A DNA stretch of 64,000 bases from an uncultured Microbacterium sp. (GCF_945952435.1 NZ_CAMFHZ010000008.1:62001-126000), one strand, 5' to 3'; numbered from the stretch's first letter, positions 36,805 to 46,739 are shown. Translations and numbers: made by a program. The notes: generated from the letters alone by a model not told the origin.

Positions 36805-38016
36805 ATGAGCACCACGCAGCATCGCGCGCCGCAGCGGTTCCGGCGCGTCGGCCTCGCCACCACCGCACTCGCCGGCCTTCTTCTCTCCGGTTGTTCGTCC
36901 CCCGCGGCGGGTGTGGGAGCGAAGGCCACTCCGGCTCCGGCGGCCACCACCTCCGGCAAGGCCCGGTCGGAGGTGCCGACCGTGCCCGGCTACGACGTCG
37001 GGCAGTTCCCACCGGTCCCGCTGTTCCGTCTCCCCGATCTGGGCTTGCTCTCCGGCTCGGCCGACGCGTTCGCGATCGAGATCAACAAGAGCTTCGCCGA
37101 CGTCCCCGGCGTCACCGTCTCCCCCGCACGCTGCGACACCGGCGGGAAGGTCGTCTCCGGTGATGGCTCCGCGATGCTCTACGGTGACGGCTCCGGCAAC
37201 TACACCGGACCCGACGGCACGGTGCAGAACTACGGCGACGGATCCGGCGTCTCCACCATCAACGGGGTCACGATCGAGAATTACGGAGACGGCTCCGGTG
37301 ACTACACGTCTGGCTCCGTCCGCATCCAGAACTTCGGCGACGGATCCGGGACCTACACCGACGGCGAGGTCACGGTCGAGGTCTTCGGCGACGGATCCGG
37401 TAACTACACCGCTCCGGGGATCCGGATCGAGAACTACGGCGACGGGTCCGGCACCTACACGGCCGGCTCGGTGAAGATCGAGAACTTCGGGGACGGATCC
37501 GGCACCTACACCGCCCCGCGGATCCGGATCCAGAACGACGGCGACGGCACGGCCACGGTGAACGGCTCAGAGGTGAAGGCGGAGAAACTGGCGACCGTCG
37601 CGAAGCTCGGCTCCTTCCCACCGATCTCAGCCCTCGCCCCCATCACCTCGTGCGGCACCACCATCACCTTCCAGGACGACGTGCTGTTCGACTTCGACCG
37701 CAGCGACATCCGACCCGACGCTGCGAAGAGCATCGCCGCGGTCGCGCAGGTGCTCGTCGCCAAGAGCGTCGCGAACGCCGAGATCTCCGGCCACACCGAC
37801 GCGATTGGCGACGACGCGGACAATCAGGACCTCAGCGAACGCCGCGCGCGATCCGTGGTCGCCGCCCTCCAGCAGGCGGGCGCGAAGACCGCCATGGATC
37901 CGGTCGGCTACGGCGAGACACGACCCGTGGCACCCAACGAGATCGACGGGCACGACGATCCGGCCGGCCGTCAGTTGAACCGCCGCGTCGAGATCTTCAT
38001 CCCCGCCGCGGCTTGA
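36805..38016 (+). CDS. Lipoprotein with GDGSG repeats and OmpA-like peptidoglycan-binding domain
   Basis: A 403-residue exported protein. A signal peptide ends in lipobox LLSGC (Cys30), then a Pro/Ala-rich linker. Residues 127-262 hold eight repeats of exactly 17 residues with consensus YGDGSGxYTxGxVxIEN, followed by an OmpA C-terminal domain (about 286-400: VLFDFDRSDIRPDAAKSI, ISGHTDAIGDDADNQDLSERRARSV, GYGETRPVAPN, NRRVEIFIP) that binds peptidoglycan. It would tether the repeat region, probably a beta-solenoid, between membrane and cell wall. Its function is unknown. A DUF3060 lipoprotein and a two-component system follow closely. Confidence 0.87.
   Translation: MSTTQHRAPQRFRRVGLATTALAGLLLSGCSSPAAGVGAKATPAPAATTSGKARSEVPTVPGYDVGQFPPVPLFRLPDLGLLSGSADAFAIEINKSFADVPGVTVSPARCDTGGKVVSGDGSAMLYGDGSGNYTGPDGTVQNYGDGSGVSTINGVTIENYGDGSGDYTSGSVRIQNFGDGSGTYTDGEVTVEVFGDGSGNYTAPGIRIENYGDGSGTYTAGSVKIENFGDGSGTYTAPRIRIQNDGDGTATVNGSEVKAEKLATVAKLGSFPPISALAPITSCGTTITFQDDVLFDFDRSDIRPDAAKSIAAVAQVLVAKSVANAEISGHTDAIGDDADNQDLSERRARSVVAALQQAGAKTAMDPVGYGETRPVAPNEIDGHDDPAGRQLNRRVEIFIPAAA
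37183..37551 (+). repeat. 51-bp coding repeats of the GDGSG lipoprotein
   Basis: GDGSG recurs at residues 127, 144, 161, 178, 195, 212 and 229, with GDGT at 246, a period of exactly 17 residues (51 bp). The DNA core GGCGACGGATCCGG is nearly identical in several copies, so recombination could change copy number. Confidence 0.93.
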
Positions 38017-38047
38017 CCCGCCGACGACAGAACGACCGGAGAACACC

Positions 38048-38527
38048 ATGCCCCCCTTCCACCGGATCCCGGCCATGCTCGCCGCCCTCGCACTCGCCAC
38101 GGCCCTCGCCGGCTGTTCGGTGAGCGTCGTCGACGGGACGTCGCCCTCCCCTGACACGAGCCGTCAGGACCCGACGCCGGCACGGGAGACGGATCCTCCC
38201 TCGACCGCGCAGGGTGCCTCGGACCGCGCCTCTCTGATCGCCGCAGCCACGCGCACCGTTCGTTGCGACGGCGAGTACGCGCTCATGGACGATGCGATCA
38301 TCGTGCGAGTCGAGGGGGCGTGCGACCACGTCATCGTGAACGCTTCCGGCTCGCAGCTCGTCATCGACGATGCCGCGCTCGTCGAGGTGATCGGCAGCAG
38401 CAACGTCGTGCTCGCCGGCACCGTGCAGACGGTGCGCGTCAATGGAAACGCGAACGTCGTGCACTGGACCGGCGCGACGCCGACGGTGAGCGACATCGGA
38501 TCCGCAAACACACTGACGGCGGGCTGA
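38048..38527 (+). CDS. DUF3060-family lipoprotein
   Basis: A 159-residue exported protein with a lipobox ALAGC (Cys23) and a Pro/Thr-rich linker. The mature domain is of DUF3060 type, built of short repeats such as VRVEGACDHVIVNASGSQLVI and VIGSSNVVLAGTVQTVRVNGNANVVHW that suggest a small beta-helix. Function is unknown. It lies 31 nt after the GDGSG lipoprotein and ends 1 nt before the response regulator start, so all four genes appear to share an operon. Confidence 0.82.
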   Translation: MPPFHRIPAMLAALALATALAGCSVSVVDGTSPSPDTSRQDPTPARETDPPSTAQGASDRASLIAAATRTVRCDGEYALMDDAIIVRVEGACDHVIVNASGSQLVIDDAALVEVIGSSNVVLAGTVQTVRVNGNANVVHWTGATPTVSDIGSANTLTAG

Positions 38528-38528
38528 C

Positions 38529-39245
38529 ATGGCGGAGATCCGGCCCCGCATCCTGCTCGTTGACGACGACGATGCGATCACCGGCACCCTCGGCCCCTTC
38601 CTGGAGCGCAGCGGCTTCGACGTCGACATCGCCGCTGACGGCGCTCAGGGACTCGTCGCGGTGGAGCGGCACGCCCCCGACCTCGTCGTCTGCGATGTGC
38701 TCATGCCGCATCTCGACGGCCGCGAGCTCGTGCGCCGTCTGCGAGCGCGGCGCCTCTGGCTGCCGATCGTCCTGCTCACCCAGGTCGGCGAATCGTGGGA
38801 GCGCAGCGCAGCCCTCGACGAGGGCGCGGACGACTACCTCAACAAGCCCTTCGCTCCTCACGAGCTCGTCTCGCGTATCCGTGCGGTGCTCCGCCGCACC
38901 GCGGCCGGCAGTCCCTCGCTCGCCGCAGCCGCACGGCTGAGAGCGCATGAACTCGTCCTCGACCGCACCGCGCGGCGGGCTTGGCTCGACGACGCCGAGC
39001 TCACACTCACCCCGAAGGCGATGACCCTGCTCGAATACCTCATGCTGCATCCCGACGAGGTGCACACCAGGGACCGCCTGCTGGAGACGCTGTGGGGATT
39101 CGACTTCGCGACATCGAGCCGAGCGGTCGACCATCGGGTCGCGGAGCTGCGCCGCGTGCTCGGCGACGATGCCACCGCGCCCCGGTTCGTGGAGACCGTG
39201 CAGAGCTTCGGATACCGTTTCGCCGCTCCGGTGGGGCCGGCATGA
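38529..39245 (+). CDS. OmpR/PhoB-type response regulator
   Basis: A 238-residue regulator. The receiver domain (residues 1-120) has the acidic pocket VDDDD, the phospho-acceptor Asp56 in VVCDVLMP, Thr84 and Lys106 in LNKPF. The winged-helix DNA-binding domain follows (about 140-233: LTPKAMTLLEYLMLHPDEVHTRDRLLETLWG, RAVDHRVAELRRVLG). It overlaps the sensor kinase gene by 4 nt. It probably controls this operon or another cell-envelope function. Confidence 0.95.
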   Translation: MAEIRPRILLVDDDDAITGTLGPFLERSGFDVDIAADGAQGLVAVERHAPDLVVCDVLMPHLDGRELVRRLRARRLWLPIVLLTQVGESWERSAALDEGADDYLNKPFAPHELVSRIRAVLRRTAAGSPSLAAAARLRAHELVLDRTARRAWLDDAELTLTPKAMTLLEYLMLHPDEVHTRDRLLETLWGFDFATSSRAVDHRVAELRRVLGDDATAPRFVETVQSFGYRFAAPVGPA

Positions 39246-40222
39246 GCGCCCGCGGCGCCACCGACCCGGCAGCGGAACCGCTGCGGCCGTCCGCCCGCCG
39301 CGGGCCGCGCGTCATCTCGTGGATCCTCGCCGTCCTGCCGATCCTCGCCGGCGCTGCCGTCGCCGTCGTCCTCGCCGCTGCCGGCGAGTCGCGGCGGATC
39401 GTCTCGACGCTCGCGCTGCCGGGGGCCGCGCTGCTGGCCGGTGCGCTGCTGAGCGCGGTGGCGCTGGGCGCCCTCACGCTCGCGGCGGCCCGCATCCGAC
39501 GTCGCCGGAGGGACGCTGCCCTCCGCGCCGATGCCTCGGCGCGGGGCGCGCAGCAGGAGCGCGAGCACCACGCCCGCTTCCTCGCGCGCCTCGACCATGA
39601 GCTGAAGAATCCTCTCACCGCGATCCTGGCGGCCTCGGCGGCGGCGCAGAACGGCGCCGGCGGCCCCCCGGCGTGGCCGATCGTCGACCGACAGGCGGCG
39701 AAGCTCGGCGCACTGGTGCGCGATCTGCGCAAGCTCGCCGAGCTGGAATCGCGCCCGCTCGAACGCGAGCGTGTCGACCTCGAGCCGCTCCTCGTCGAGG
39801 CGATCGCCGCGCTCGCCGCCCAGCGCCCCGATGCCGGATCCCGGATCGCGCTCGCCGTGACTCGCGTGCCCTGGCCCGTGCCGCCACTCCGGGCCGACCC
39901 TGATCTGCTCTCGCTCGCCGTCGACAACGTGCTCAGCAACGCGGCGAAGTACTCGGATGCGGGTCCGATCGAGGTGCGCCTGCGGGAGGAGGCCGGGCAG
40001 GCCGTGATCGAGGTCGCCGACACGGGCCGCGGCATCCCCGTGGCCGACCTGCCGCACGTGTTCGATGAGCTCGGACGTGCGCAGAACGCCCGCGACCTCC
40101 CCGGTTCCGGCATCGGCCTGAGCCTGGTGGCCGCAATTCTGCGCCGGCATGGCGGCACTGTCGACCTGCGTTCCGCCGAGGGCTCGGGCACGGTCGTGAG
40201 GCTGCGGCTGCCGCTCGCCTGA
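39242..40222 (+). CDS. Two-component sensor histidine kinase
   Basis: A 326-residue membrane kinase. Two N-terminal helices (about 24-48 and 60-84) are separated by only a dozen residues, so there is no real extracellular sensor domain. The dimerisation/phospho-acceptor segment is ARLDHELKNPLTAI (His119), and the ATPase domain carries DNVLSNAAKYS, DTGRGIP and GSGIGLSL. The short loop suggests intramembrane sensing or sensing through a partner, such as the two lipoproteins encoded just upstream. It starts inside the response regulator stop (ATGA). Confidence 0.94.
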   Translation: MSARGATDPAAEPLRPSARRGPRVISWILAVLPILAGAAVAVVLAAAGESRRIVSTLALPGAALLAGALLSAVALGALTLAAARIRRRRRDAALRADASARGAQQEREHHARFLARLDHELKNPLTAILAASAAAQNGAGGPPAWPIVDRQAAKLGALVRDLRKLAELESRPLERERVDLEPLLVEAIAALAAQRPDAGSRIALAVTRVPWPVPPLRADPDLLSLAVDNVLSNAAKYSDAGPIEVRLREEAGQAVIEVADTGRGIPVADLPHVFDELGRAQNARDLPGSGIGLSLVAAILRRHGGTVDLRSAEGSGTVVRLRLPLA

Positions 40223-40281
40223 CGCCTCGGCCACGGCGCACGCTGAGGCGGATTCACAGCAGAGCAGGACAGGCTCGACCC

Positions 40282-41757
40282 GTGTCCTCGACCTCCCCGG
40301 CCGGCCTGTGGCGGATCACGCTGCCGATCGGCGTGATCGGTGCGCTGCTCGGCGTCGCGGGATCGTGGATCCCCTCGTTCTGGGGCGACGAGGCGGCGAG
40401 CGTCATGTCCGCCTCGCGGTCCTGGCCCTCCCTGTGGGGGATGCTCCAGCACGTCGACGGCGTGCACGGGGCGTACTACGCCTTCCTGCACGTGTGGATC
40501 GGCGTCTTCGGCGCGGGAGAGTTCGCGGTGCGTTTGCCCAGCGCGATCGCGGCGGGGTTCCTCGCCGCGGGAACCGCGCTGCTCGCGGGGAGGTTCGGCG
40601 GTCCGAGGGCGGCCGTGACGGCGGGCCTCATCGCGTGCCTGATCCCGCGCACGGTGCTCATGGCCGCCGAGGGACGCTCCTATGCGATCGGATCCGCGAT
40701 CGCCGTGTGGCTCACGGTGCTGCTCGTGCTCCTGCGGGAGCGCCCCGGGCATCGGTGGGCGTGGGCCGGGTACGCGCTCGGGGTCGCGGCGAGCATCTAC
40801 GTCTTCCTCTATCTCGCCCTTCTCGTCGCCGTGCACGGACTGTTCGTGCTCCTCCTCGCCCGTCGTCGCCTGCTCCCCTGGGCCGCCGCGGCCGCCGCGG
40901 GGGTCGCGCTCGCCGCGCCCGTGATCGTGCTCGCGGCGATCCAGCGCGATCAGATCGGCTTCCTCTCCGCGCGGGACTACCTCACGCCGCTCAACGTCCT
41001 CGCGCTGCAGTGGTTCGATCCCGTGACGGCCTGGCCCTGTCTGGCGCTCCTCGTCGTCGGGGTCGTCTGCGCCGTCCGCGATCGCCGGATCCACCCCGCC
41101 GAGAGCCGGCTCGCCGCCCTCTGCCTCATCTGGGTCGCGCTGCCCACGGGCGCGATCCTCCTGGCGAGCGTCACGATCGCGCCGATGTACACCGTGCGCT
41201 ACCTCTCCTTCTGCACGCCCGCGGCGGCGATCCTGGTGGCGCTCGGGGTGCTCGCGATCGCGCGCGCGGCGCGGAGGCTCCTCGGCGTGCGCACGTCCAC
41301 GGCGACCGGCGTGCTCCTCGCCGTGCTGCTCGCCTCGTTCGTGCCGAACGCGATCGTCCAGCGCATGCCGTTCGCGAAGGACGACAGCGACGGACGGGAG
41401 GCGGCCGCGTACCTGCAGACGCACGCCCGCGCGGGCTCCGCCGTCGTCTTCGACGACCGTCCGAAGAACTCCGAGCAGCCGCGCCTGTTCGCCGCGACCT
41501 ACCCTCACGCCTTCCGCGGGCTGCGGGATCCCGCCCTGCTCGTGTCGTTCCGGGAGCGGACGGGGCTCTGGGATCGGACGCGGCCCAATGCGGCGCTCGG
41601 CGTCGCGGACCTCGGACCCGACGTCTGGGCGCTCGAACGCGGTGCGTCCCCGAGCGCCTCGCCGGATGTGCGGCATCTGGAGTCGCTCGGCTATCGGGTC
41701 GTCGAGACCCATCGCGTGCACGTCACCACGATCCTGCACCTGACGCTTGATAGTTAG
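40282..41757 (+). CDS. GT39-like polytopic membrane glycosyltransferase
   Basis: A 491-residue membrane protein with about ten hydrophobic segments, resembling ArnT/mannosyltransferase-type GT-C enzymes that use polyprenyl-phosphate sugars. The first loop SWIPSFWGDEAASVMSASRSWPSLWGML carries the acidic Asp-Glu pair typical of the GT-C catalytic loop. The C-terminal soluble part (about 360-491) follows the helices. It is clearly related to the protein encoded at 46858-48402, sharing GSWIPS(F/L)WGDEAAS and QTHAR. Acceptor unknown. GTG start; a CAGGCT hexamer lies 6 nt upstream. Confidence 0.78.
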   Translation: MSSTSPAGLWRITLPIGVIGALLGVAGSWIPSFWGDEAASVMSASRSWPSLWGMLQHVDGVHGAYYAFLHVWIGVFGAGEFAVRLPSAIAAGFLAAGTALLAGRFGGPRAAVTAGLIACLIPRTVLMAAEGRSYAIGSAIAVWLTVLLVLLRERPGHRWAWAGYALGVAASIYVFLYLALLVAVHGLFVLLLARRRLLPWAAAAAAGVALAAPVIVLAAIQRDQIGFLSARDYLTPLNVLALQWFDPVTAWPCLALLVVGVVCAVRDRRIHPAESRLAALCLIWVALPTGAILLASVTIAPMYTVRYLSFCTPAAAILVALGVLAIARAARRLLGVRTSTATGVLLAVLLASFVPNAIVQRMPFAKDDSDGREAAAYLQTHARAGSAVVFDDRPKNSEQPRLFAATYPHAFRGLRDPALLVSFRERTGLWDRTRPNAALGVADLGPDVWALERGASPSASPDVRHLESLGYRVVETHRVHVTTILHLTLDS

Positions 41758-41781
41758 ATTTCAAACTGTTAGAGTTCTAAC
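41747..41781 (+). promoter_or_regulatory. marR promoter and overlapping operator
   Basis: TTGATA (41747-41752), a 17-nt spacer and TAGAGT (41770-41775) make a good promoter 7 nt before the MarR ATG. GTTAGA-GT-TCTAAC (41768-41781) is a palindrome that covers the -10, a natural site for autorepression by MarR. Confidence 0.7.
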
Positions 41782-41782
41782 C

Positions 41783-42277
41783 ATGTCGATCGAAGAACGT
41801 CTCAGCGTGGCCATCCGCACGCTCGCCTTCGCGCAGCGCGCGGCGGGCGACGAGTGGGTGCGCGACAGCGGCCTCACCCGGCAGCAGGCGTTCACGCTCG
41901 GCTACATCGAGGAGCACCAGGACCGCGGCGTCATCGCGCGCGAGCTCTCCGAGGTGTCCGGCACCACGCCCGCCTCGGTCACGAGTCTCCTGCAGGGGCT
42001 CGAGGAGCGCGGGCTCATCACGCGCCGCGCGTCGCCCGACGACTCGCGCGTGAAGTTCGTCCGCGCCACCGCGGAGGGATCCCGTCTCGTCGTCGGCTTC
42101 GACGACGCCATGCGCGAGGCCCAGGCCCGCGTCTTCGCCCCCTTGACCGAGGCCGAGCAGGAGACACTGCTCCGCCTCCTGCAGAAGACGATCGACGGAT
42201 CCGGCATCCCCGTGATGCAGGGGCCACCGGCCCGCAGATCCGTCGATCGCCCCGGCCGTCCACGCCGGACCGGCTGA
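41783..42277 (+). CDS. MarR-family regulator
   Basis: A 164-residue winged-helix regulator. The recognition region is TRQQAFTLGYIEEHQDRGVIARELSEVSGTTPASVTSLLQGLEERGLITRRASPDDSRVKFV, ending in the characteristic DSR wing. The ATG at 41783 is used; the longer frame from 41747 runs through the promoter. A MATE exporter follows 197 nt downstream on the same strand, so this is probably its drug-responsive repressor. Confidence 0.92.
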   Translation: MSIEERLSVAIRTLAFAQRAAGDEWVRDSGLTRQQAFTLGYIEEHQDRGVIARELSEVSGTTPASVTSLLQGLEERGLITRRASPDDSRVKFVRATAEGSRLVVGFDDAMREAQARVFAPLTEAEQETLLRLLQKTIDGSGIPVMQGPPARRSVDRPGRPRRTG

Positions 42278-42331
42278 GCCCGGCCCAGAACGGGAGCCCG
42301 GCCCGGACCACCTGAGCCCGGCCCAGAACGG
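42274..42331. repeat. 20-bp direct repeat between marR and the MATE gene
   Basis: CTGAGCCCGGCCCAGAACGG occurs at 42274-42293 and again at 42312-42331. A shorter third version (GAGCCCGGCCC) lies between them. The first copy contains the marR stop codon. Confidence 0.85.
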
Positions 42332-42474
42332 CATCCTTCCCGCGAGTCGCCGGCTTCCGCGGCCCCGCCGCACCGCCGTCGCCCTCTTCGGCGTGTCCGC
42401 AGGACGCGGATCCACGCCACCCACCGCGTCCCGCGTCCCTTCGTCGCGCCCCCGACCGACCCCTGGAGGTCCCC

Positions 42475-43896
42475 ATGTCCCGCAACCGCCTCTCCCTGGC
42501 ATCCGCGCCGATCTGGCGCGCGCTGCTGCACCTCTGCATCCCGATGATCGCCGGCATGTCCGTCGGGGTCGTCTACAACCTCATCAACGCCGGTTTCATC
42601 GGCGCCTTGCACGACACGTCGCTGCTCGCGGCCCTCGCCTACTCGATGCCGGTCTTCGCGCTCATCATGGCCGTCGGCGGGGTCTTCGGCGTGGGCGGCA
42701 GCACCTACGTCTCCCGCCTGCTCGGCGCCGACGGCGGGGAGGACTCCTCCCCCGTGCGGGCCAAAGAGGTCGGCTCCTTCACGTTCTGGGGCTCGCTCGC
42801 GACCGGTGTCGTCGTCGGCATCGCCGGGCTGCTGCTCGCCACCCCGATCGCCGCCGTCATCGGTGCGACGGGGCCCGCGCTCGCGCCGACCGCGCAGTAC
42901 ATCGGTGCGATGTTCGCCTTCACCCCCGTGCTCGTGCTCTCCTTCTCGCTCGAACAGCTCGTGCGGGCCGAGGGCGCCGCGACCGCCTCGATGATCGGGC
43001 TCATCGCCTCCACGGTCGCGAACCTCGTCTTCGACGTCGTCTTCATCCTCGGCCTCGGCTGGGGCGTGCTCGGTGCGGGCATCGCCCTGGGGCTCTCGAA
43101 CGTCGTCATGGCGGGCTACTACGTGTGGTGGCTGAGCCGCCGGTCCACGGCGGTGTCGCTCGCCCCCCGCTGGTTCCGCGCCGATCGCGAGATGCTGCGC
43201 ACCGTCTTCGGCGTGGGCGTGTCCGAGCTGCTGATGTCGTCGTTCCTGCTGGTCAGCGCCCTGGTGATGAACTGGGTGGGCACCGGCTACGGCGAGGCGC
43301 TGCTGGCCTCGATGGGGATCGCGCAGCGCGTCGTGCAGCTGCCGGAGATGATCTGCATGGGCATGTTCCTCGGTGCTCTCCCCCTCTTCGCCTATGCCTT
43401 CGGTGCGGGCGACCACGCCCGCCTGCGCGGGGCGATCGCGCGCGTCGCCCTCGCCATCGCGGCGTTCACGGTCGTGTTCTCCGGGCTGGTGCTGCTCTTC
43501 AAGGATCCGATCCTGCGCCTCTTCAGCACTGACCCCGCTGTGCTGTCCGACGGATCCGCCCTGCTCACCGCGATGCTGATCTCCACGCTCTTCAACGGCT
43601 TCACGGGCCTCGCGATCGCCGTGTTCCAGGCCACCGAGCAGATGCGCAACGCGACGATCATGTCGGTCGCCCAGGGTGTGCTGTTCATCCCCGTCATCCT
43701 GCTCGGCAACGCCGTCATCGGCCTGCCCGGCGTGATCTGGGCGATGGCGGTGACGGAGTTCCTGACGTTCCTGCTCGCCGCCGTGCTGTTCTGGACCTCA
43801 CGTCGTGCGCTCGACGCCGCGCCGTCCCCCGAGGCCGCGGCGAGCGCGGCCGAGGTCGCCGCGGAGGACGCCGATCCGGCGACGGCGTCCGCGTGA
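42475..43896 (+). CDS. MATE-family multidrug exporter
   Basis: A 473-residue membrane protein with about twelve helices and the MATE halves visible at residues 15-230 and 240-450 ([55 protein letters not shown]). The family exports cationic drugs in exchange for sodium or protons. The C-terminal tail is Ala/Glu-rich. The ATG at 42475 has GGAGG seven bases upstream. MarR-type control is likely from the gene order. Confidence 0.92.
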   Translation: MSRNRLSLASAPIWRALLHLCIPMIAGMSVGVVYNLINAGFIGALHDTSLLAALAYSMPVFALIMAVGGVFGVGGSTYVSRLLGADGGEDSSPVRAKEVGSFTFWGSLATGVVVGIAGLLLATPIAAVIGATGPALAPTAQYIGAMFAFTPVLVLSFSLEQLVRAEGAATASMIGLIASTVANLVFDVVFILGLGWGVLGAGIALGLSNVVMAGYYVWWLSRRSTAVSLAPRWFRADREMLRTVFGVGVSELLMSSFLLVSALVMNWVGTGYGEALLASMGIAQRVVQLPEMICMGMFLGALPLFAYAFGAGDHARLRGAIARVALAIAAFTVVFSGLVLLFKDPILRLFSTDPAVLSDGSALLTAMLISTLFNGFTGLAIAVFQATEQMRNATIMSVAQGVLFIPVILLGNAVIGLPGVIWAMAVTEFLTFLLAAVLFWTSRRALDAAPSPEAAASAAEVAAEDADPATASA

Positions 43897-43921
43897 GCCG
43901 CGACGGTCGGGCCGCGACCGC

Positions 43922-44707
43922 TCAGACGGGGACGTAGAGGACGATCGAGAGCCCCGGCGCGTCGGACGGCACCAGGCTGTGGTGCTCGAAGACGCGCCGG
44001 CCCTGGACGGGGTGCTCGAAGACCCGTCGACGGGAGGAGAACCGTTCGACGGCATGCTCGGCCCAGTGGATCCGGAAGTCGTCGCTCGCCTCCTGCAGGC
44101 GGGCGACGAGTGCACGGTGACGGTGCGACCCGAGCCGCACGCCCGATTCCGCGCGGAACTCCGCGAGGAACCGACGGCTCTCCTGGTCCCAGTCCGGCAG
44201 CATGCGGCGCAGTTGCGGATCCGTGTAGACGAGCCAGAGCAGGTTGCGATCGGCGGGCGCGAGAGTCGCGATCGGCTCGTAGAGCCCGGCGTAGGGCGCG
44301 TTCCAGCCGACGATCGCCCAGTCGCTCGCCACGACGAACGCGGGGAAGTCGAGGGCGTCGACGAGCCTCTGGAGGTGGCTCGGGAGCCGTTCCGGCTCCT
44401 CGGCGACCGTCTCGTCATCGGGACCGGCGAGGTGCACGACGTAGTCCATCTCCGCGGCGCTCAGCTGCAGCACGCGCGCGACGGCGCCGAGCACCTGCCG
44501 GGAGACGCCGATGTCACGGCCCTGCTCGAGCCAGGTGAACCAGCTCGCGCTGACGCCGGCGAGCGCCGCGACCTCTTCGCGACTGAGCCCGAGGTCGCCG
44601 CGCCGCGGTGCGGACGGCAGACCGAGCGCGGAGCGGCTCGCCGCACGACGTCGGGTCGCGAGGAACTCGCCCAGTTGCTCGCGGCGGGGGGTGCGCGGAC
44701 GGATCAT
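43922..44707 (-). CDS. XRE/MmyB-type transcriptional regulator
   Basis: A 261-residue regulator. An N-terminal helix-turn-helix ([40 protein letters not shown], residues 42-81) is followed by the MmyB ligand-binding domain, a PAS-like fold known to bind fatty-acid-like ligands ([46 protein letters not shown]). TACTGT lies 6 nt before the ATG and sits in a perfect palindrome. Such regulators usually control an adjacent dehydrogenase, but here the neighbour is ilvD, so the target is uncertain. Confidence 0.9.
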   Translation of the reverse strand: MIRPRTPRREQLGEFLATRRRAASRSALGLPSAPRRGDLGLSREEVAALAGVSASWFTWLEQGRDIGVSRQVLGAVARVLQLSAAEMDYVVHLAGPDDETVAEEPERLPSHLQRLVDALDFPAFVVASDWAIVGWNAPYAGLYEPIATLAPADRNLLWLVYTDPQLRRMLPDWDQESRRFLAEFRAESGVRLGSHRHRALVARLQEASDDFRIHWAEHAVERFSSRRRVFEHPVQGRRVFEHHSLVPSDAPGLSIVLYVPV

Positions 44708-44713
44708 GCGAAA

Positions 44714-44735
44714 ACAGTACTCCGAGTACTAGTAC
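44714..44735 (-). promoter_or_regulatory. Promoter and palindromes of the MmyB regulator
   Basis: AGTACTCCGAGTACT (44716-44730) is a palindrome with perfect 6-bp arms, and GTACTAGTAC (44726-44735) overlaps it. The minus-strand -10 TACTGT (44714-44719) is partly inside. This fits autoregulation. Confidence 0.6.
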
Positions 44736-44791
44736 AAAGCCTCCCTGCCCGGGGACTCGGCACGAGCACCGGTCGGGTCCACAATGGGGGC

Positions 44792-46648
44792 ATGGTCGCT
44801 TATCGCTCTCGCACGGTCACCCACGGACGCAACATGGCGGGCGCCCGCGCCCTCTTCCGCGCCGCGGGCGTGAACGGCGCGGACCTCGGTCGCAAGCCCA
44901 TCATCGCCGTGGCCAACTCGTTCACCGAGTTCGTGCCGGGCCACACCCATCTCGCCCCGGTCGGACGCATCGTCTCCGAGGCCATCAGCGAGGCCGGCGG
45001 CATCCCCCGCGAGTTCAACACCATCGCGGTCGACGATGGCATCGCGATGGGTCACGGCGGCATGCTCTATTCGCTGCCCTCGCGCGACCTCATCGCCGAC
45101 TCCGTCGAGTACATGGTCAACGCGCACTGCGCGGATGCGCTCGTGTGCATCTCCAACTGCGACAAGATCACCCCCGGCATGCTGCTCGCAGCGCTCCGCC
45201 TCAACATCCCGACGGTGTTCGTCTCCGGCGGCCCGATGGAGGCGGGCCGTGCCGTGCTCGTGGACGGCACCGTGCGCACGCTCGACCTCGTCGACGCGAT
45301 CAGCGACGCCGTCAACGACAAGATCTCGGACGCCGACATCCTGCGCATCGAGGAGTCGGCCTGCCCCACCTGCGGATCCTGCTCCGGCATGTTCACCGCG
45401 AACTCGATGAACTGCCTCACCGAGGCGATCGGCCTGTCCCTGCCCGGCAACGGATCGGTGCTCGCCACGCACACCGCCCGTCGCGCCCTGTACGAGAAGG
45501 CGGGGTCGCTCGTCGTCGAGAACGCCCGCCGCTACTACGAGGACGACGACGACAGCGTGCTGCCGAAGAGCATCGCCACCTACGCCGCGTTCGGCAACGC
45601 GATGGCGCTCGACATCGCGATGGGCGGATCCACGAACACGATCCTGCATCTGCTCGCCGCGGCGCACGAGGCCGGGGTCGAGTTCGGTCTCGCCGACATC
45701 GACGCGATCTCGCGCAAGGTGCCGTGCCTCGCGAAGGTCGCCCCGAACTCCGCCGGCGGCCGCACGTACTACATGGAGGACGTGCACCGCGCGGGCGGCA
45801 TCCCCGCCCTGCTCGGCGAGCTGCGCCGCGGAGGGCTCCTCGACGACCAGGTGCACACGGTGCACGCCGCGACTCTCGGGGAGTGGCTGGACGCCTGGGA
45901 CGTGCGCAGCGGTTCCGCCTCGGACGAGTCGCAGGACCTCTGGCACGCGGCGCCCGGCGGCAAGCGCTCGTCGACCGCGTTCTCGCAGTCGGAGCGCTGG
46001 GAGGCGCTCGACCTGGACGCCGAGGGCGGCTGCATCCGCGACGTCGCCCACGCCTACTCGAAGGACGGCGGTCTCGGCGTGCTGCACGGCAACGTCGCCG
46101 AGAACGGCGCTGTCGTGAAGACGGCCGGCGTCGACGAATCGATCTGGACGTTCTCGGGACCCGCCGTGGTCTGCGAGTCCCAGGACGAGGCGGTCGAGAA
46201 GATCCTGAACAAGCAGGTCAAGGAGGGCGACGTCGTCGTCATCCGCTACGAGGGCCCCAAGGGCGGTCCCGGCATGCAGGAGATGCTCTATCCGACCTCG
46301 TTCCTCAAGGGCCGAGGCCTCGGCAAGGCATGCGCGCTCATCACCGACGGCCGCTTCTCCGGCGGCACCTCCGGGCTGTCGATCGGGCACATCTCGCCCG
46401 AGGCGGCGGCGGGCGGCGTGATCGCGCTCGTCGAGGACGGCGACATCATCTCGATCGACATCCCGACCCGCAAGCTCGAGCTCGAGGTGCCCTGGCAGGA
46501 GCTGGAGCGCCGCAGGGAGCACCTCGAGGCGAACGGCGGCTACCGTCCGCGCAACCGCGTGCGCGAGATCACCCCCGCGCTGCGCGCCTACGCCCACTTC
46601 GCGCAGTCGGCCGACAAGGGCGCGATCCGCATCGTCCCGGAGCTGTGA
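44792..46648 (+). CDS. ilvD: Dihydroxy-acid dehydratase
   Basis: A 618-residue iron-sulfur dehydratase for the penultimate step of valine and isoleucine synthesis. It is of the Escherichia coli type, with the cluster region [10 protein letters not shown] (Cys123) and [19 protein letters not shown] (Cys191, 194, 197), followed by [39 protein letters not shown] sequence and [16 protein letters not shown]. The ATG at 44792 begins [27 protein letters not shown] lies 6 nt upstream, so a leaderless message is possible. No other ilv gene is adjacent. Confidence 0.97.
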   Translation: MVAYRSRTVTHGRNMAGARALFRAAGVNGADLGRKPIIAVANSFTEFVPGHTHLAPVGRIVSEAISEAGGIPREFNTIAVDDGIAMGHGGMLYSLPSRDLIADSVEYMVNAHCADALVCISNCDKITPGMLLAALRLNIPTVFVSGGPMEAGRAVLVDGTVRTLDLVDAISDAVNDKISDADILRIEESACPTCGSCSGMFTANSMNCLTEAIGLSLPGNGSVLATHTARRALYEKAGSLVVENARRYYEDDDDSVLPKSIATYAAFGNAMALDIAMGGSTNTILHLLAAAHEAGVEFGLADIDAISRKVPCLAKVAPNSAGGRTYYMEDVHRAGGIPALLGELRRGGLLDDQVHTVHAATLGEWLDAWDVRSGSASDESQDLWHAAPGGKRSSTAFSQSERWEALDLDAEGGCIRDVAHAYSKDGGLGVLHGNVAENGAVVKTAGVDESIWTFSGPAVVCESQDEAVEKILNKQVKEGDVVVIRYEGPKGGPGMQEMLYPTSFLKGRGLGKACALITDGRFSGGTSGLSIGHISPEAAAGGVIALVEDGDIISIDIPTRKLELEVPWQELERRREHLEANGGYRPRNRVREITPALRAYAHFAQSADKGAIRIVPEL

Positions 46649-46739
46649 CGCCCCCGCGGGCCGCGGGCGGTGCGGCGCGCACGCATCTTCGGCTCGAAGG
46701 GCGCGTATCCCGCCGAACTTTCGGATCCGTTTCCGGTGC

